Below, one piece after another: positions 8,387-16,967 of a stretch of 64,000 bases of DNA (position 1 is its first letter; every line of letters begins with the position of its first letter). The position numbers and the translations under genes were made by a program. The notes below the pieces were generated by a model that ran no database searches, was not told the origin of the DNA, and saw only the letters and a program-made list of their open reading frames with translations. The stretch spans positions 168,720-232,719 of the forward strand of contig NZ_KB899379.1 in the NCBI RefSeq assembly GCF_000378185.1, in the 5' to 3' direction. Source of the DNA: Salinimonas chungwhensis DSM 16280 (GTDB taxonomy: Bacteria; Pseudomonadota; Gammaproteobacteria; Enterobacterales; Alteromonadaceae).

Positions 8387-9370
8387 ATGGTAAAGCGACT
8401 GATAAAAAATATTCTTACAATGACAGCCGGGACGTTAGGTTTGTCTGTGATTAAGCGCGGTGAAAAAAAGCTGATTGTGCTGATGTATCATCGTGTCATG
8501 CCGGTTGATGATGCCCGCTATCAACGCGAAGAGCCAGGAATGGTAGTGTCAGATTCAACCTTCGCTATGCACATGCAAACACTTCGAGACGAAAAATGGC
8601 CGGTGATGAGGGTAAGTGATTGGCTCGAGCAGCCTGAAACCAGCCGATCACCACTGACAATTGCAATTACTTTTGACGATGGCTGGCTGGATAATTACCA
8701 ATATGCTTTCCCGGTACTTAAGAAGTTCAACTTTCCTTCAACGCTTTACGTGGTTACAGACTTTTTGGGCAAACCTGCGCCATTCTGGCCTAATCGCGTT
8801 TTATCATTGCTACTTGCTGACAATGTCCGTATGACGGACGCCTGGAAACCCTTGCTTGAATTAATCGGGCAAAACATTTCTGTACCCATGAGCAGGGATG
8901 ATGCGGCTAAAATAATTGATGATTTAAAACAGTATTCTGATGATGCGATTTACACCGCTTTATCCCACATTCCCTTAAGTAAAAATGCTGCGGTTGAAAT
9001 GATCTCTTTTGAACAGCTTATGGATGCTAAGGCGACGATGGGGGTGGAGATAGGCTGCCATACGCGCAGGCACTATCGACTCAAAGAAGGGCTAGACAGT
9101 CGCTTACTGCATGAGGAAATTATCCAGGCCAAAACTATTTTAGAAAAGCAAACGGGCGGGCCGGTAACGACTTTTTGCTTCCCTAACGGCGATTTTTCTG
9201 ACGATGCCTATGATATGGTAAAAGCACACTATAGCGCGGCGGTGACCACCAGGCGTGGAATCAACAGCGCGCGTAATTTAAATCCTCACAAATTACTTCG
9301 TATTGGTGTACACAATGATATTAGCAATACACCAATGAAATTTAAGGCGAAATTGTCTGGCTTACTCTAA
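8387..9370 (+). CDS. Polysaccharide deacetylase family protein (NodB-like)
   Basis: The 327-residue protein carries the NodB-homology motif 1, TFDDGW, at residues 95-100 (the DD pair supplies the catalytic base and a metal ligand), and a later GCHTRRHY segment that supplies the metal-binding histidines (H-x3-H). An early VLMYHRV segment is typical of the family members in EPS clusters. It probably removes N-acetyl groups from a polysaccharide or its lipid-linked precursor. There is no clear signal peptide, only a weakly hydrophobic N-terminus. It follows the ATP-grasp gene by 6 bases, and the pair forms a two-gene operon. It is one of three deacetylases in the locus. Confidence 0.88.
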   Translation: MVKRLIKNILTMTAGTLGLSVIKRGEKKLIVLMYHRVMPVDDARYQREEPGMVVSDSTFAMHMQTLRDEKWPVMRVSDWLEQPETSRSPLTIAITFDDGWLDNYQYAFPVLKKFNFPSTLYVVTDFLGKPAPFWPNRVLSLLLADNVRMTDAWKPLLELIGQNISVPMSRDDAAKIIDDLKQYSDDAIYTALSHIPLSKNAAVEMISFEQLMDAKATMGVEIGCHTRRHYRLKEGLDSRLLHEEIIQAKTILEKQTGGPVTTFCFPNGDFSDDAYDMVKAHYSAAVTTRRGINSARNLNPHKLLRIGVHNDISNTPMKFKAKLSGLL

Positions 9371-9676
9371 CGCCACTCAGTGTTGGGTCTTAACAGTGAC
9401 AGTTTTACTTTTTTCAGCTTCTGGATAAATAAGCACTACCGATACCAGCTTCAAGACAATTTAATCATACCGTAACAGTGCAACAAGATAGACAAGCATC
9501 GCTACTTCGGTCTTGATCGAAAGATCAGCCATTAGGCAATATACATTTTGTGTATTTTTATTAAGGCAGATGTAAGGTGGGGACGATAAGTATTTAACCC
9601 CGCCAGTAAGCGAGGCCCTGTACCTGTCAGAACAGGTTCAGCCTGAGTGAAAAGTCAGCTTATCTCGCCTTTACCA
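9371..9676. other. Intergenic region between convergent genes
   Basis: This stretch of about 300 bases lies between the ends of two convergent operons. No gene is visible. It contains a short perfect inverted repeat (ACCTGT, CAGA, ACAGGT at 9622-9637) that could form a small hairpin, but no T-run follows on either side, so I do not call it an intrinsic terminator. Confidence 0.5.
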
Positions 9677-10504
9677 TCAAGTATAATTTTTATTAAAAAG
9701 ACGGTACAACTTTACTTTGTATTTATACAGACGAGGCTTTATTCGTCGTTTATAGTAAACATCTCCGGTTTTGACCGGGTGGTACAATGTGTTTTTTCTA
9801 AAGCCGGCTATCAGTTTTGAAGGTTCGTAGATAAAGGTTCCGGGCCCCATCCCCATAGCATCTGTGTTACTTGTATAGGCTTTTGGCAGTAGCTCCTTTA
9901 AATCTATAACCTGCTTACGATGGAACTCAAGTATCGTAGGCCAGGATACTTCATGATGCCCGGCCCAGCCTTTTCTGTAAGACGTTATGATCGTTTGTGC
10001 AGCGTCCTGTGAAACCCTGAAAAAAGGCAGAAATACCGTCTTAGTTGGCTGTATATCAATCGGACTTTGGAAACTATCAATATGTGCCCAGCCACTAAGA
10101 ATGTTACGGTAGTTGGTTGCAATTAAATCATGGCGATACTGTCGCATTTTATCAATGAAAGACGACAAGTTTCCTGTATAGCGCACGTCATCCTCACAGA
10201 ACCAATAGTAGTTATACTTGCTAAATTTTTCACACATACACAGTTGGGCTAAATCAAGGTTGCCTGGCATTATTTGCCAGTTTTTATTGTTAAACTTCGG
10301 TGAGCAATCAAAAAAAATGCTTTTTAAACTATCCCTGGTCACAATGATATGAGTAAAGTTCGGGTATTCTATAATCTCTTCTTGCGCATCTTCTATATAA
10401 CTTAAAATATAACAAGGCAGGTGTTTTGACAGCCGTTTGACAGTACGTTGAGCATAACGGTTGCAGTCTCCTGAAAATAAAACAAAGCAAGTATCTTCAA
10501 TCAT
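9677..10504 (-). CDS. Putative GT-A type glycosyltransferase of unknown family
   Basis: The 275-residue protein begins with a Rossmann-like strand (DTCFVLFSGDCNRYAQRTVKRL) and has an aspartate-rich YYWFCEDDVRYTG segment around 100, which resembles the metal-binding DxD region of GT-A glycosyltransferases. A later GWAGHHEVSWPTIL segment would fit the acceptor side. I do not recognise the exact family. It has no signal peptide or membrane segment. Its ATG overlaps the region immediately after the TAA of the upstream broken gene (TAA ATG, no gap), so it was, or is, translated as part of that operon. Base composition is AT-rich relative to the rest of the EPS locus. Confidence 0.6.
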   Translation of the reverse strand: MIEDTCFVLFSGDCNRYAQRTVKRLSKHLPCYILSYIEDAQEEIIEYPNFTHIIVTRDSLKSIFFDCSPKFNNKNWQIMPGNLDLAQLCMCEKFSKYNYYWFCEDDVRYTGNLSSFIDKMRQYRHDLIATNYRNILSGWAHIDSFQSPIDIQPTKTVFLPFFRVSQDAAQTIITSYRKGWAGHHEVSWPTILEFHRKQVIDLKELLPKAYTSNTDAMGMGPGTFIYEPSKLIAGFRKNTLYHPVKTGDVYYKRRIKPRLYKYKVKLYRLFNKNYT

Positions 10505-10980
10505 TTAGTCGCTCCAAGCCACACAGCCATCAAAAGGTGTTTCTATATAATCCCAGTGCAGACGGTAGCTACGTATAAGCATACCAAGCTTGCTACCGGA
10601 TAAAGCGTTATTATCCCGAGCAGTTTGCAACTTACTAAGCAAGAACAAATTACAACCCCGTGGTATCTCTCAACAGCACTGCTAGCTTGTTCATAGAGCA
10701 TATCTTTAAAAAGGGTAATAACGATGGTGTTGAGTGGAAGAGACTTAGCGCGATTCTTCACTGGAGACATAGTAAGAGAGAAGTCTTTAATAATATTACT
10801 GACTGAAGACTGGTCAACGTTTTGGTAGCCTTCACACAACCAGGAGTTAAAATCGGTCTTCGGACAGGTTTCTACAACGATATTTTTTGTATATTTACCA
10901 CGATGGTAGCGAGCAATATTTAATGTATCAAACATTTCAGAGATATCACCGAATATAGATTGTGGCGCGTTATCACAGCT
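10505..10980 (-). pseudogene. Frameshifted, N-terminally truncated gene of unknown function
   Basis: Two overlapping reading frames join into one plausible protein. The first runs from about 10,980 through APQSIFGDISEMFDTLNIARYH, SWLCEGYQNV and LFKDMLYEQASSAVERYHG. Then, near a GGGG run at about 10,660, the reading continues in another frame as NLFLLSKLQTARDNNAL, LGMLIRSYRLHWDYIE and TPFDGCVAWSD, ending at a TAA (10505-10507). That stop directly abuts the ATG of the next gene, as expected for a real operon gene. The original frame instead runs into a low-complexity tail. Adding one base in the GGGG run would restore the frame. The N-terminal end is also closed by a stop at about 10,983 with no good start. 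I do not recognise the family. A sequencing error could explain the internal shift but not the missing N-terminus. Confidence 0.6.
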
Positions 10981-11021
10981 TTAAGCGCGCCGACTCCTTT
11001 GAGATAGATGCTAAACACAAG

Positions 11022-11861
11022 CTACTTACCAAAGGTCTTGATTTTGAGGTAATTTGCTGATGACTTTACTTCTATCCAGGTTTCCCTAACACTCTGATTT
11101 CTGATAAAGAAAAACCAACATTTTGCGTATATAAATCGTTGACGTTTTTTAAACAGTATCCTCTTAGTGAAAAAGGCTCCTCTGCCAATACTATAACTTT
11201 CTATCAGTTCATTTTTGTCGGCTTCAGTTCTTCTACCATGGTCATGGGAGACAACAACGGCAGGGCAATACTTGCCTCTTCCTCCCACCCACAAGCACTC
11301 GGCGAGACTATCCACATCTTCGCATGGAAAATATGCACCTGCACCGAACAGGGGGTCAAAGCCCTTAGCCTTTGTTAACACAGATTTTTTGAAGGCGAAG
11401 TTCGCACCATGAATTTCGCCAGGCTTTATCAGACTGTTCGATTCAAAATATTTTTCTCGTTCATTCAGCTGTATCGTCCAGCCTAAATCTTTTTTATTGT
11501 AAAGCAGTACCCGTCCACCAAGGAAATCAATATTTTCGTTAGTGAACGCATTATAGAGTTGTGTTAAATAGTCGGGTTGCGGGTAACAGTCATCATCGGT
11601 AAATGCCACGATCTCGTAACTGGCGGTAGCAATGCCTTTGTTTCTGGCATTTCCTAGCCCTTTTTTCTTTTCCAACACTGACTTTATAGGTAACTTACCC
11701 TCAGAACTAAATGCCTCAATAACGTTTTTTGTGTTGTCGGTACTGTTATTATCAACAATGATGAGTTCCCACGCCTCAGTGAACGCAACTGCTAAAAAGG
11801 AATTCAAACATTTCGTTAAGGCTTTTTCCCTGTTGTATGTACATATCACGACTGAAATCAT
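11022..11861 (-). CDS. Family 2 glycosyltransferase, paralogue of the enzyme at 13,473-14,342
   Basis: The 279-residue protein has the GT2 start MISVVICTYNRE, the VDNNSTDNT nucleotide strand near 36-44, the DDD metal-binding motif in AFTDDDCYPQPDYL (about 92-94), and an HGANFAFKKSVL plus CEDVDSLAECL catalytic region. It has no membrane segment. It is clearly related along its whole length to the protein encoded at 13,473-14,342 (shared GLG-ARN-G, VA-TDDDCYPQ-DYLTQ, GGRVLL, IHGANFAFK, GRGAF and WFF-IRNQ blocks), so the two arose by duplication. It probably adds one sugar of the EPS repeat. Its base composition is more AT-rich than that of its paralogue. Confidence 0.87.
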   Translation of the reverse strand: MISVVICTYNREKALTKCLNSFLAVAFTEAWELIIVDNNSTDNTKNVIEAFSSEGKLPIKSVLEKKKGLGNARNKGIATASYEIVAFTDDDCYPQPDYLTQLYNAFTNENIDFLGGRVLLYNKKDLGWTIQLNEREKYFESNSLIKPGEIHGANFAFKKSVLTKAKGFDPLFGAGAYFPCEDVDSLAECLWVGGRGKYCPAVVVSHDHGRRTEADKNELIESYSIGRGAFFTKRILFKKRQRFIYAKCWFFFIRNQSVRETWIEVKSSANYLKIKTFGK

Positions 11862-12559
11862 TTAGTACTTGCCCCTTTTTTACTGTTTTTCATTCCTTTA
11901 ATCATTCGCCAAGTCGATTTCATAAACACAATAAATATTAGGATAAGCCGCCTTAGCCAATATCATCAGTGCGCACTAGACAGAAATAGTCTTTTTTTGA
12001 TTCACTAAGGTAGTAATGAGAAAAACAATTTTAATGCCTATCTATTCTAAGCACCAACTTGCCGTATCTGGCCAAAATACCTGTATCTTCGACAGAGTTA
12101 AACAAACTTCCCTACTCCAGGTTTTGATCAGTACCATCCACCTTAATTAAAAGATCCCTTTAAACGAAAAGTTTGTTCTGGCACATTCTTGAATCGTGCA
12201 TATTCGTAAGGGAAGATCGCTCAGTAATTATCTATACGTAACGATTTTAGTAATAGTTTTTCGCCCCACTCAACAACAATGCGCGCAGAAAATCTGCGTC
12301 CATCATTATTAAGCAGATAAATTTGAGGTAGCCATCACGTCAATAACGCGACTAAAGGGTGTTTAAATCTATGATTTTTTAAATATTAAATTTTTGTGCT
12401 CATACAGAGCAATACCGAACGCTGTAGGGCACTTAATTCAAGAACACTTCGGTATCATCTTTACACTGGCGACATTTAGCTTTTCCAAGCCGCTTCGTAG
12501 TAGAAAGCATTAACGCATCGGCATTGCTTTTAAGCTTAGCGTGCTTCAACGTAAGCACA
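11862..12559. other. Non-coding, probably decayed stretch inside the minus-strand EPS operon
   Basis: Nearly 700 bases lie between two co-oriented glycosyltransferase genes, in an operon where other gaps are a few bases. No intact gene is present. On the minus strand, a short frame immediately before the next gene ends KSTWRMIKGMKNSKKGASTK and is preceded by a hydrophobic LILIFIVF run, which looks like the C-terminus of a lost membrane protein; a second fragment near 12,433 ends GKAKCRQCKDDTEVFLN. Both are too short to assign. The stretch is AT-rich. Gene decay is the simplest reading; an internal promoter is possible. Confidence 0.45.
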
Positions 12560-13495
12560 CTATCCCCTGTTAAACTTATTTTTGATGTTAAGATAATTCT
12601 GGCGGCCTAAAATAAGAGATATAACATCGCCGGCATAAAAAACACCGTGGGTCAGACAATCTATGTAAGCCTTGATTATGTTACTCTTTTTCCCTTCAAT
12701 TTCAGCGATGTCTAAAAGCAGGCGATAATGGTTTTTATAAAACTGATATCGGTCCCCCCCTGGCAATGCCTTGATTTCCGGCGAGAACGTTTGCAGGTAC
12801 ATCTTCTTAGCAGCACGAAAATTTTCATAGTCAGGGATATTACTGTTGGCATTGGTTTTTTTAACGATAAGTATTTCATCCAGGTTGCCAACCCGGTATT
12901 CTCGCAACACCCTTAGCAAAAACTCTAAGTCCTGGTGGCGCTTAAATGCAGTATCAAAGCGAAAACCTTCATCAAACAAAACGCGGCGGAAAAATAAGTT
13001 GCTGCCCGTACCGATACACATTTCATCAGTAAGTAGCCTGGAGGAAGTAACAGGCTTTTTCATTGGCACGATAGTGGTGTGAGTCGCCGAGTAATGAACA
13101 TCAACTGCGGTGCACATGCCAATACATTCTGGGTGCTCTGACAAAAATTCAACTGAACGCGACAAGCGCTCGGGTAGATACACGTCGTCATCATCTAAAA
13201 AACCGACAAACTCTCCCCGAGCGGCTTCAATTCCGGTGTTACGGGCTACCGCTCCGTTGCTGTTTAGCTCATGAGGGATGTAGAGGATGCGGTCATCTGC
13301 AATGTCGTTGATGACATTCTGAGTATCTTGCTGTGCATTGCTGTCCTGGCCGTTATCATCCACAACGAGTATTTCTACATTGCCCCACTGTTGCGCCAGA
13401 ACACTATTGATGGCGCGATGGATGGAATCCGCGCCATTGTAGGTAGGTATAATTACTGAGACAAGGGGGTATTCAGGCAAGGTTGCGGGGTTCAT
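12560..13495 (-). CDS. Family 2 glycosyltransferase
   Basis: Starting at the ATG at 13,495 gives 311 residues; the longer frame to 13,540 would extend into the preceding gene without adding family sequence. The GT2 hallmarks are YPLVSVIIPTYNGADSIHRAI at the N-terminus, EILVVDDNGQD, and the DDDD metal-binding cluster in GFLDDDDVYLPERL, followed by FRRVLFDEGFRFD and KRHQDLEFLLRVL, which holds the usual ED/QD catalytic-base position. No membrane segment is seen. The start overlaps the end of the upstream glycosyltransferase gene by 23 bases, so the two are co-translated. The sugar specificity is unknown. Confidence 0.87.
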   Translation of the reverse strand: MNPATLPEYPLVSVIIPTYNGADSIHRAINSVLAQQWGNVEILVVDDNGQDSNAQQDTQNVINDIADDRILYIPHELNSNGAVARNTGIEAARGEFVGFLDDDDVYLPERLSRSVEFLSEHPECIGMCTAVDVHYSATHTTIVPMKKPVTSSRLLTDEMCIGTGSNLFFRRVLFDEGFRFDTAFKRHQDLEFLLRVLREYRVGNLDEILIVKKTNANSNIPDYENFRAAKKMYLQTFSPEIKALPGGDRYQFYKNHYRLLLDIAEIEGKKSNIIKAYIDCLTHGVFYAGDVISLILGRQNYLNIKNKFNRG

Positions 13496-14342
13496 AGTCC
13501 AACTTATTCTGTAAACGTTGCAGGGTGTATCGCGACGCATATTTAAGTTCGGTTTTTGTCATCGACCAAGGCTGATTGCGAATACAGAAAAACCAGTTCT
13601 TAAAGGTACGAAGTTTTCCACCAGAGCAAAAGAACAACCTTTTTGCATAAAACGCACCGCGTCCGATATCATAGGAATGCTTCAAACTGATGAAGTCTTC
13701 CTGTGACTTTCTGCCATGGTGATGCGAAACAACGATTTCAGGGGCATATTTTCCTCTTGCACCTAATCGCTGACATTCAGCAAGCAGATCGGTATCTTCA
13801 CCCGCTTTAAAAGGTGAGCCCGCACCAAGATTCGGGTCGAAACCGTTCGCTTCAATCAGCAAATCACGTTTGAAGGCAAAATTGGCGCCGTGAATAACCC
13901 CTGCCCGCATATAAGTTGTCGGCTCAAAAAATACCGTTTCTGTAGAAAACTGAACCGTCAGTTCTAAATCGGTGGGGTCAAAAAGTAACACTCTGCCGCC
14001 AACAAAACTTATATCATGCTCTGAAAAGTTTTTACTTATCTGGGTAAGATAATCTGCCTGGGGATAACAGTCATCATCGGTATACGCAACAATCGGATAT
14101 TGCGATTCAGCCAGGCCACGATTTCTGGCATAGCCCAGTCCCTGCTTTTGCTCCAATACTGTTCTGACCGGCAAATCTGTAGAATGTTGAATTTTTTCAA
14201 TCACCTTCTGGGTAGCATCAGAACTATTATTATCAACGACGATAAGTTCCCAGGGTTTAGCGAAATCTATATGGGTAAATGATTCCAGACAAAGCTTAAG
14301 AGCCTCTGCCCGGTTGTAGGTACAAATAACTACGGAGATCAT
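13473..14342 (-). CDS. Family 2 glycosyltransferase, paralogue of the enzyme at 11,022-11,861
   Basis: The 289-residue protein opens MISVVICTYNRAEALKLCLESF and carries VDNNSSDAT near 36-44, the DDD motif in AYTDDDCYPQADYL, GGRVLLFDP, VIHGANFAFKRDLL and a GEDTDLLAECQRLG catalytic segment. It is a soluble GT-A enzyme. It shares blocks along its whole length with the protein at 11,022-11,861, about 2.5 kb away in the same operon, which points to duplication followed by divergence. It begins 4 bases after the ABC transporter gene ends and overlaps the next glycosyltransferase by 23 bases. The two paralogues may add the same type of sugar at different positions. Confidence 0.88.
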   Translation of the reverse strand: MISVVICTYNRAEALKLCLESFTHIDFAKPWELIVVDNNSSDATQKVIEKIQHSTDLPVRTVLEQKQGLGYARNRGLAESQYPIVAYTDDDCYPQADYLTQISKNFSEHDISFVGGRVLLFDPTDLELTVQFSTETVFFEPTTYMRAGVIHGANFAFKRDLLIEANGFDPNLGAGSPFKAGEDTDLLAECQRLGARGKYAPEIVVSHHHGRKSQEDFISLKHSYDIGRGAFYAKRLFFCSGGKLRTFKNWFFCIRNQPWSMTKTELKYASRYTLQRLQNKLDYEPRNLA

Positions 14343-14346
14343 TGCA

Positions 14347-16161
14347 TCAGGCCTGTTCTTTACCGTAAACCAATTCTTGAAAGTAAGATGATTTAACTAA
14401 CAACTCTTCATAGGTACCCTGCTCGCTTACCTTACCTTCACCGAATATAAATATATTGTCGCATTTTTCAACGGTCGATAGGCGGTGGGCAATCATAATT
14501 ACAGTCATCGACTGGGACAACTTTTGAATCTCAGCCAGAATGTTTCGTTCGGTGATGTTATCCAGTGCACTGGTGGCTTCATCCATAATAAGCACGCTGG
14601 GGTTTTTATACAGCGCACGCGCGATGGCAAGACGTTGCTTCTGCCCTCCGGATAACAAGTCGCCATTCTCCCCCACGACCGTCTCATAGCCATTCTCAAG
14701 TGTCTGAATAAACCCATCGATATTGGCTTTCTTCGCAGCTATTTTCACTTCTTCTAAGTCAATTTCATCATCTGGAATACCAAAGGTAATATTTTTAGTA
14801 ATGCTATCATTGATTAAAAATACACTTTGCGGAATATAACCGATGTTACGTTGCCATGGGCGAACATTACTTTGCTCTAGTGGCACATTATCAATGAGCA
14901 GTTCCCCGCTATCTTTGGTAATAAGTCCACACACCAGATTTGCTACCGTTGATTTACCCGCACCTGATTCGCCGACAAACGCGACCAACGTATTAGCATT
15001 AATGGTCATATCCAGGTTTTTGATGGCCGGTACGGATTCGCCAGGATAGGTGTAAGTGAGATTACGCATAATGAACTTGTCGTTAAATGGCAAACGCTTA
15101 CCTTTAGTGCTGGCGGTAGCATGGTCATCATAAATGGCTGTTTTTTCTGACGCGATAAATTCATCCCGCACGCGATCGACAACTTTTGTATGAGTTCGAA
15201 GCGCTGTTATCGATTTATACATTTGCTGGGCAGCAGGTAGAATCTTGTACCCCGCCATAGCGTAAAAACTTAAAGTCTGAACAACATTAGAGGTAGAACC
15301 TTCAGAAACAAGTAAATACAAGGCAAGACCGATAATTGCGAGAAATATCACTGTTTCAACTATAAAACGGGGTAAATCACCTGCCAGAGCAACATACGAG
15401 TTGGCACTCAGCCCCGCCCGCGTGGTTTCATCCAGCTGTTCTTCGTACCATTTTTCGACATGCAACAGCTTCACATCACGAATACCTTTAATACTTTCTT
15501 GCAAGATAGCCAATTTCTTTTCATTGACCATGGTAGTAATTTCACCTGCTTCCATGGTCTTTTTACGTACAGTGAAAAAGATAACGCCATACATAATGGC
15601 TACAATAGCCGCGGTTATTAAAGAAAGCACTGGATCCACGAGGAAAAGCGTAATAATGATCAACGTAACAATAAAAAACTGCGAAATTAGCTGCATGAGA
15701 GGCTGCAGTACCATATAAATAATCCGCGGTATTTGTCCGTTTATTTTTGCAATCATAAAACTGCCGCTGTTGCGCATAAAATAGATAAACTGATTCGCCA
15801 TATACTGTTTGAACAGTTGTCGCTGTAGCTCTGCGCCGGTATTAATGGTAACGCGGAAGGAATACCACAGTACTGCCGCTGAAATAAGATTACCCAAAAA
15901 TATCACAACGCAAACCATGGCTGAGTAAAAAATCAAAAACTGATAATAAGACTCGGCCGGTGAAAGCTCATACATCAACTTAAATGTGTCGCTGGTTTCG
16001 ATAATTTCGGGTGTGGAAATCAAGGCAATAAAAGGCGCCACACTGCCAATTGTAGCGATTTGCGCAACAGCTGAAATTAAAAACAGTACCTGAAGAATAT
16101 AGATACGCCGTTTCTGTTTCTTGTTTAACAGCGAAAACAAGGATTTTAGATGGTCGAGCAT
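14347..16161 (-). CDS. ABC exporter half-transporter, probable lipid-linked sugar flippase (MsbA/PglK-like)
   Basis: The 604-residue protein fuses a six-helix transmembrane domain (about 20-320) to an ATPase domain. Walker A is GESGAGKS at 397-404, the ABC signature LSGGQKQR at 503-510 and Walker B VLIMDE at 523-528, followed by the H-loop in IMIAHRLSTVE. It would act as a homodimer in the inner membrane. PglK in Campylobacter flips lipid-linked oligosaccharides by this mechanism, and MsbA flips lipid A. Within an EPS operon, and with no Wzx-type flippase visible in the window, the best inference is that it flips the EPS repeat unit. It could instead export another lipid or peptide. Confidence 0.88.
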   Translation of the reverse strand: MLDHLKSLFSLLNKKQKRRIYILQVLFLISAVAQIATIGSVAPFIALISTPEIIETSDTFKLMYELSPAESYYQFLIFYSAMVCVVIFLGNLISAAVLWYSFRVTINTGAELQRQLFKQYMANQFIYFMRNSGSFMIAKINGQIPRIIYMVLQPLMQLISQFFIVTLIIITLFLVDPVLSLITAAIVAIMYGVIFFTVRKKTMEAGEITTMVNEKKLAILQESIKGIRDVKLLHVEKWYEEQLDETTRAGLSANSYVALAGDLPRFIVETVIFLAIIGLALYLLVSEGSTSNVVQTLSFYAMAGYKILPAAQQMYKSITALRTHTKVVDRVRDEFIASEKTAIYDDHATASTKGKRLPFNDKFIMRNLTYTYPGESVPAIKNLDMTINANTLVAFVGESGAGKSTVANLVCGLITKDSGELLIDNVPLEQSNVRPWQRNIGYIPQSVFLINDSITKNITFGIPDDEIDLEEVKIAAKKANIDGFIQTLENGYETVVGENGDLLSGGQKQRLAIARALYKNPSVLIMDEATSALDNITERNILAEIQKLSQSMTVIMIAHRLSTVEKCDNIFIFGEGKVSEQGTYEELLVKSSYFQELVYGKEQA

Positions 16162-16218
16162 GTGGTATTTATCTCTTTAAAAGTAGCTTTTGTAGCTTAC
16201 AACGGTGAATTTTGCCTT

Positions 16219-16932
16219 TTAAGCACTGATTCTCTTATGTTTACGTTCGAAATGGTATAACTGGCGGGCGTAACTGATTACACCCGTTTTTCCTGTTCTG
16301 TCCAACTCGCTGGCTGCAATATCATAACCGAACTCGGCAAAGTCTTTTTCATAAAACCTCTGCACCCGCGCTATTGTCTTATCTGTCCACTGCAGCTGAC
16401 TTTTTCTGCTGCTCTTTTTGTGAGGAAATTGGGTGAATTCAGTAAAATCTATATGCAATTCACGACAAACAGTTTGAGCAGCATCGACCAGCCCGTCTTC
16501 AAATTTCAACACGTTCACCTCTGGTGCCACAAAAAAACTCTGAGGACGAAGATGGTTGTCTAATGTTCCGGGAGTCTTTGTCTCATGGTTGAGTGCATAG
16601 TTAACCCAAGATGCAAACAACGACTCTGGCTTTTTATGACCGGACAATAACCCCAGGCTAAGCCTGTATTTATACTCGCTTTCCAGACGTTTAAACGGAT
16701 TGCGCACAATGGCAAACGCATAGTCAATGGAAAACTCCTTGCCGAGTAGTCCGATGATTGTTTGGTAAGAAATATGTTGTGGCGTAACCTTCATATCCGG
16801 CAGCGGCTTGCCACTGAACAACATACGTTTACAACCTTTACAACTATAAAGCCAGTCATCAATCGAACTGCCCCCGGTTTTCGGTATGTGTACAAACACA
16901 ACATTTTTTTTAAGCAGCTGAAATGCCGGCAT
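16219..16932 (-). CDS. Sulfotransferase family protein
   Basis: I start it at the ATG at 16,932 (MPAFQLLKKN), preceded by a GGGGG ribosome-binding site; this removes an 18-residue extension that overlaps the upstream gene. The 237-residue protein shows the PAPS 5'-phosphosulfate loop FVHIPKTGGSS (residues 13-23) and the 3'-phosphate motif AIVRNPFKRLESEY, as in family 2 carbohydrate sulfotransferases. It should transfer sulfate from PAPS to a sugar hydroxyl, either on the EPS or on its lipid-linked precursor; no membrane segment is seen, so it acts in the cytoplasm. Sulfated EPS is common in marine bacteria. The neighbours on both sides are EPS genes. Confidence 0.87.
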   Translation of the reverse strand: MPAFQLLKKNVVFVHIPKTGGSSIDDWLYSCKGCKRMLFSGKPLPDMKVTPQHISYQTIIGLLGKEFSIDYAFAIVRNPFKRLESEYKYRLSLGLLSGHKKPESLFASWVNYALNHETKTPGTLDNHLRPQSFFVAPEVNVLKFEDGLVDAAQTVCRELHIDFTEFTQFPHKKSSRKSQLQWTDKTIARVQRFYEKDFAEFGYDIAASELDRTGKTGVISYARQLYHFERKHKRISA

Positions 16933-16967
16933 TAGGCCCCCAATAAATACAAAACAATAATTGTCAT

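Noticed and set aside
9622-9637. Hairpin ACCTGT-CAGA-ACAGGT as a terminator between convergent genes
   Set aside because: The stem is only 6 base pairs and no T-run follows on either side.
12433-12595. Minus-strand frame of about 50 codons ending GKAKCRQCKDDTEVFLN
   Set aside because: It overlaps the end of the glycosyltransferase gene, has no clear start or ribosome-binding site, and matches no family I know; kept only as a note on the decayed gap.
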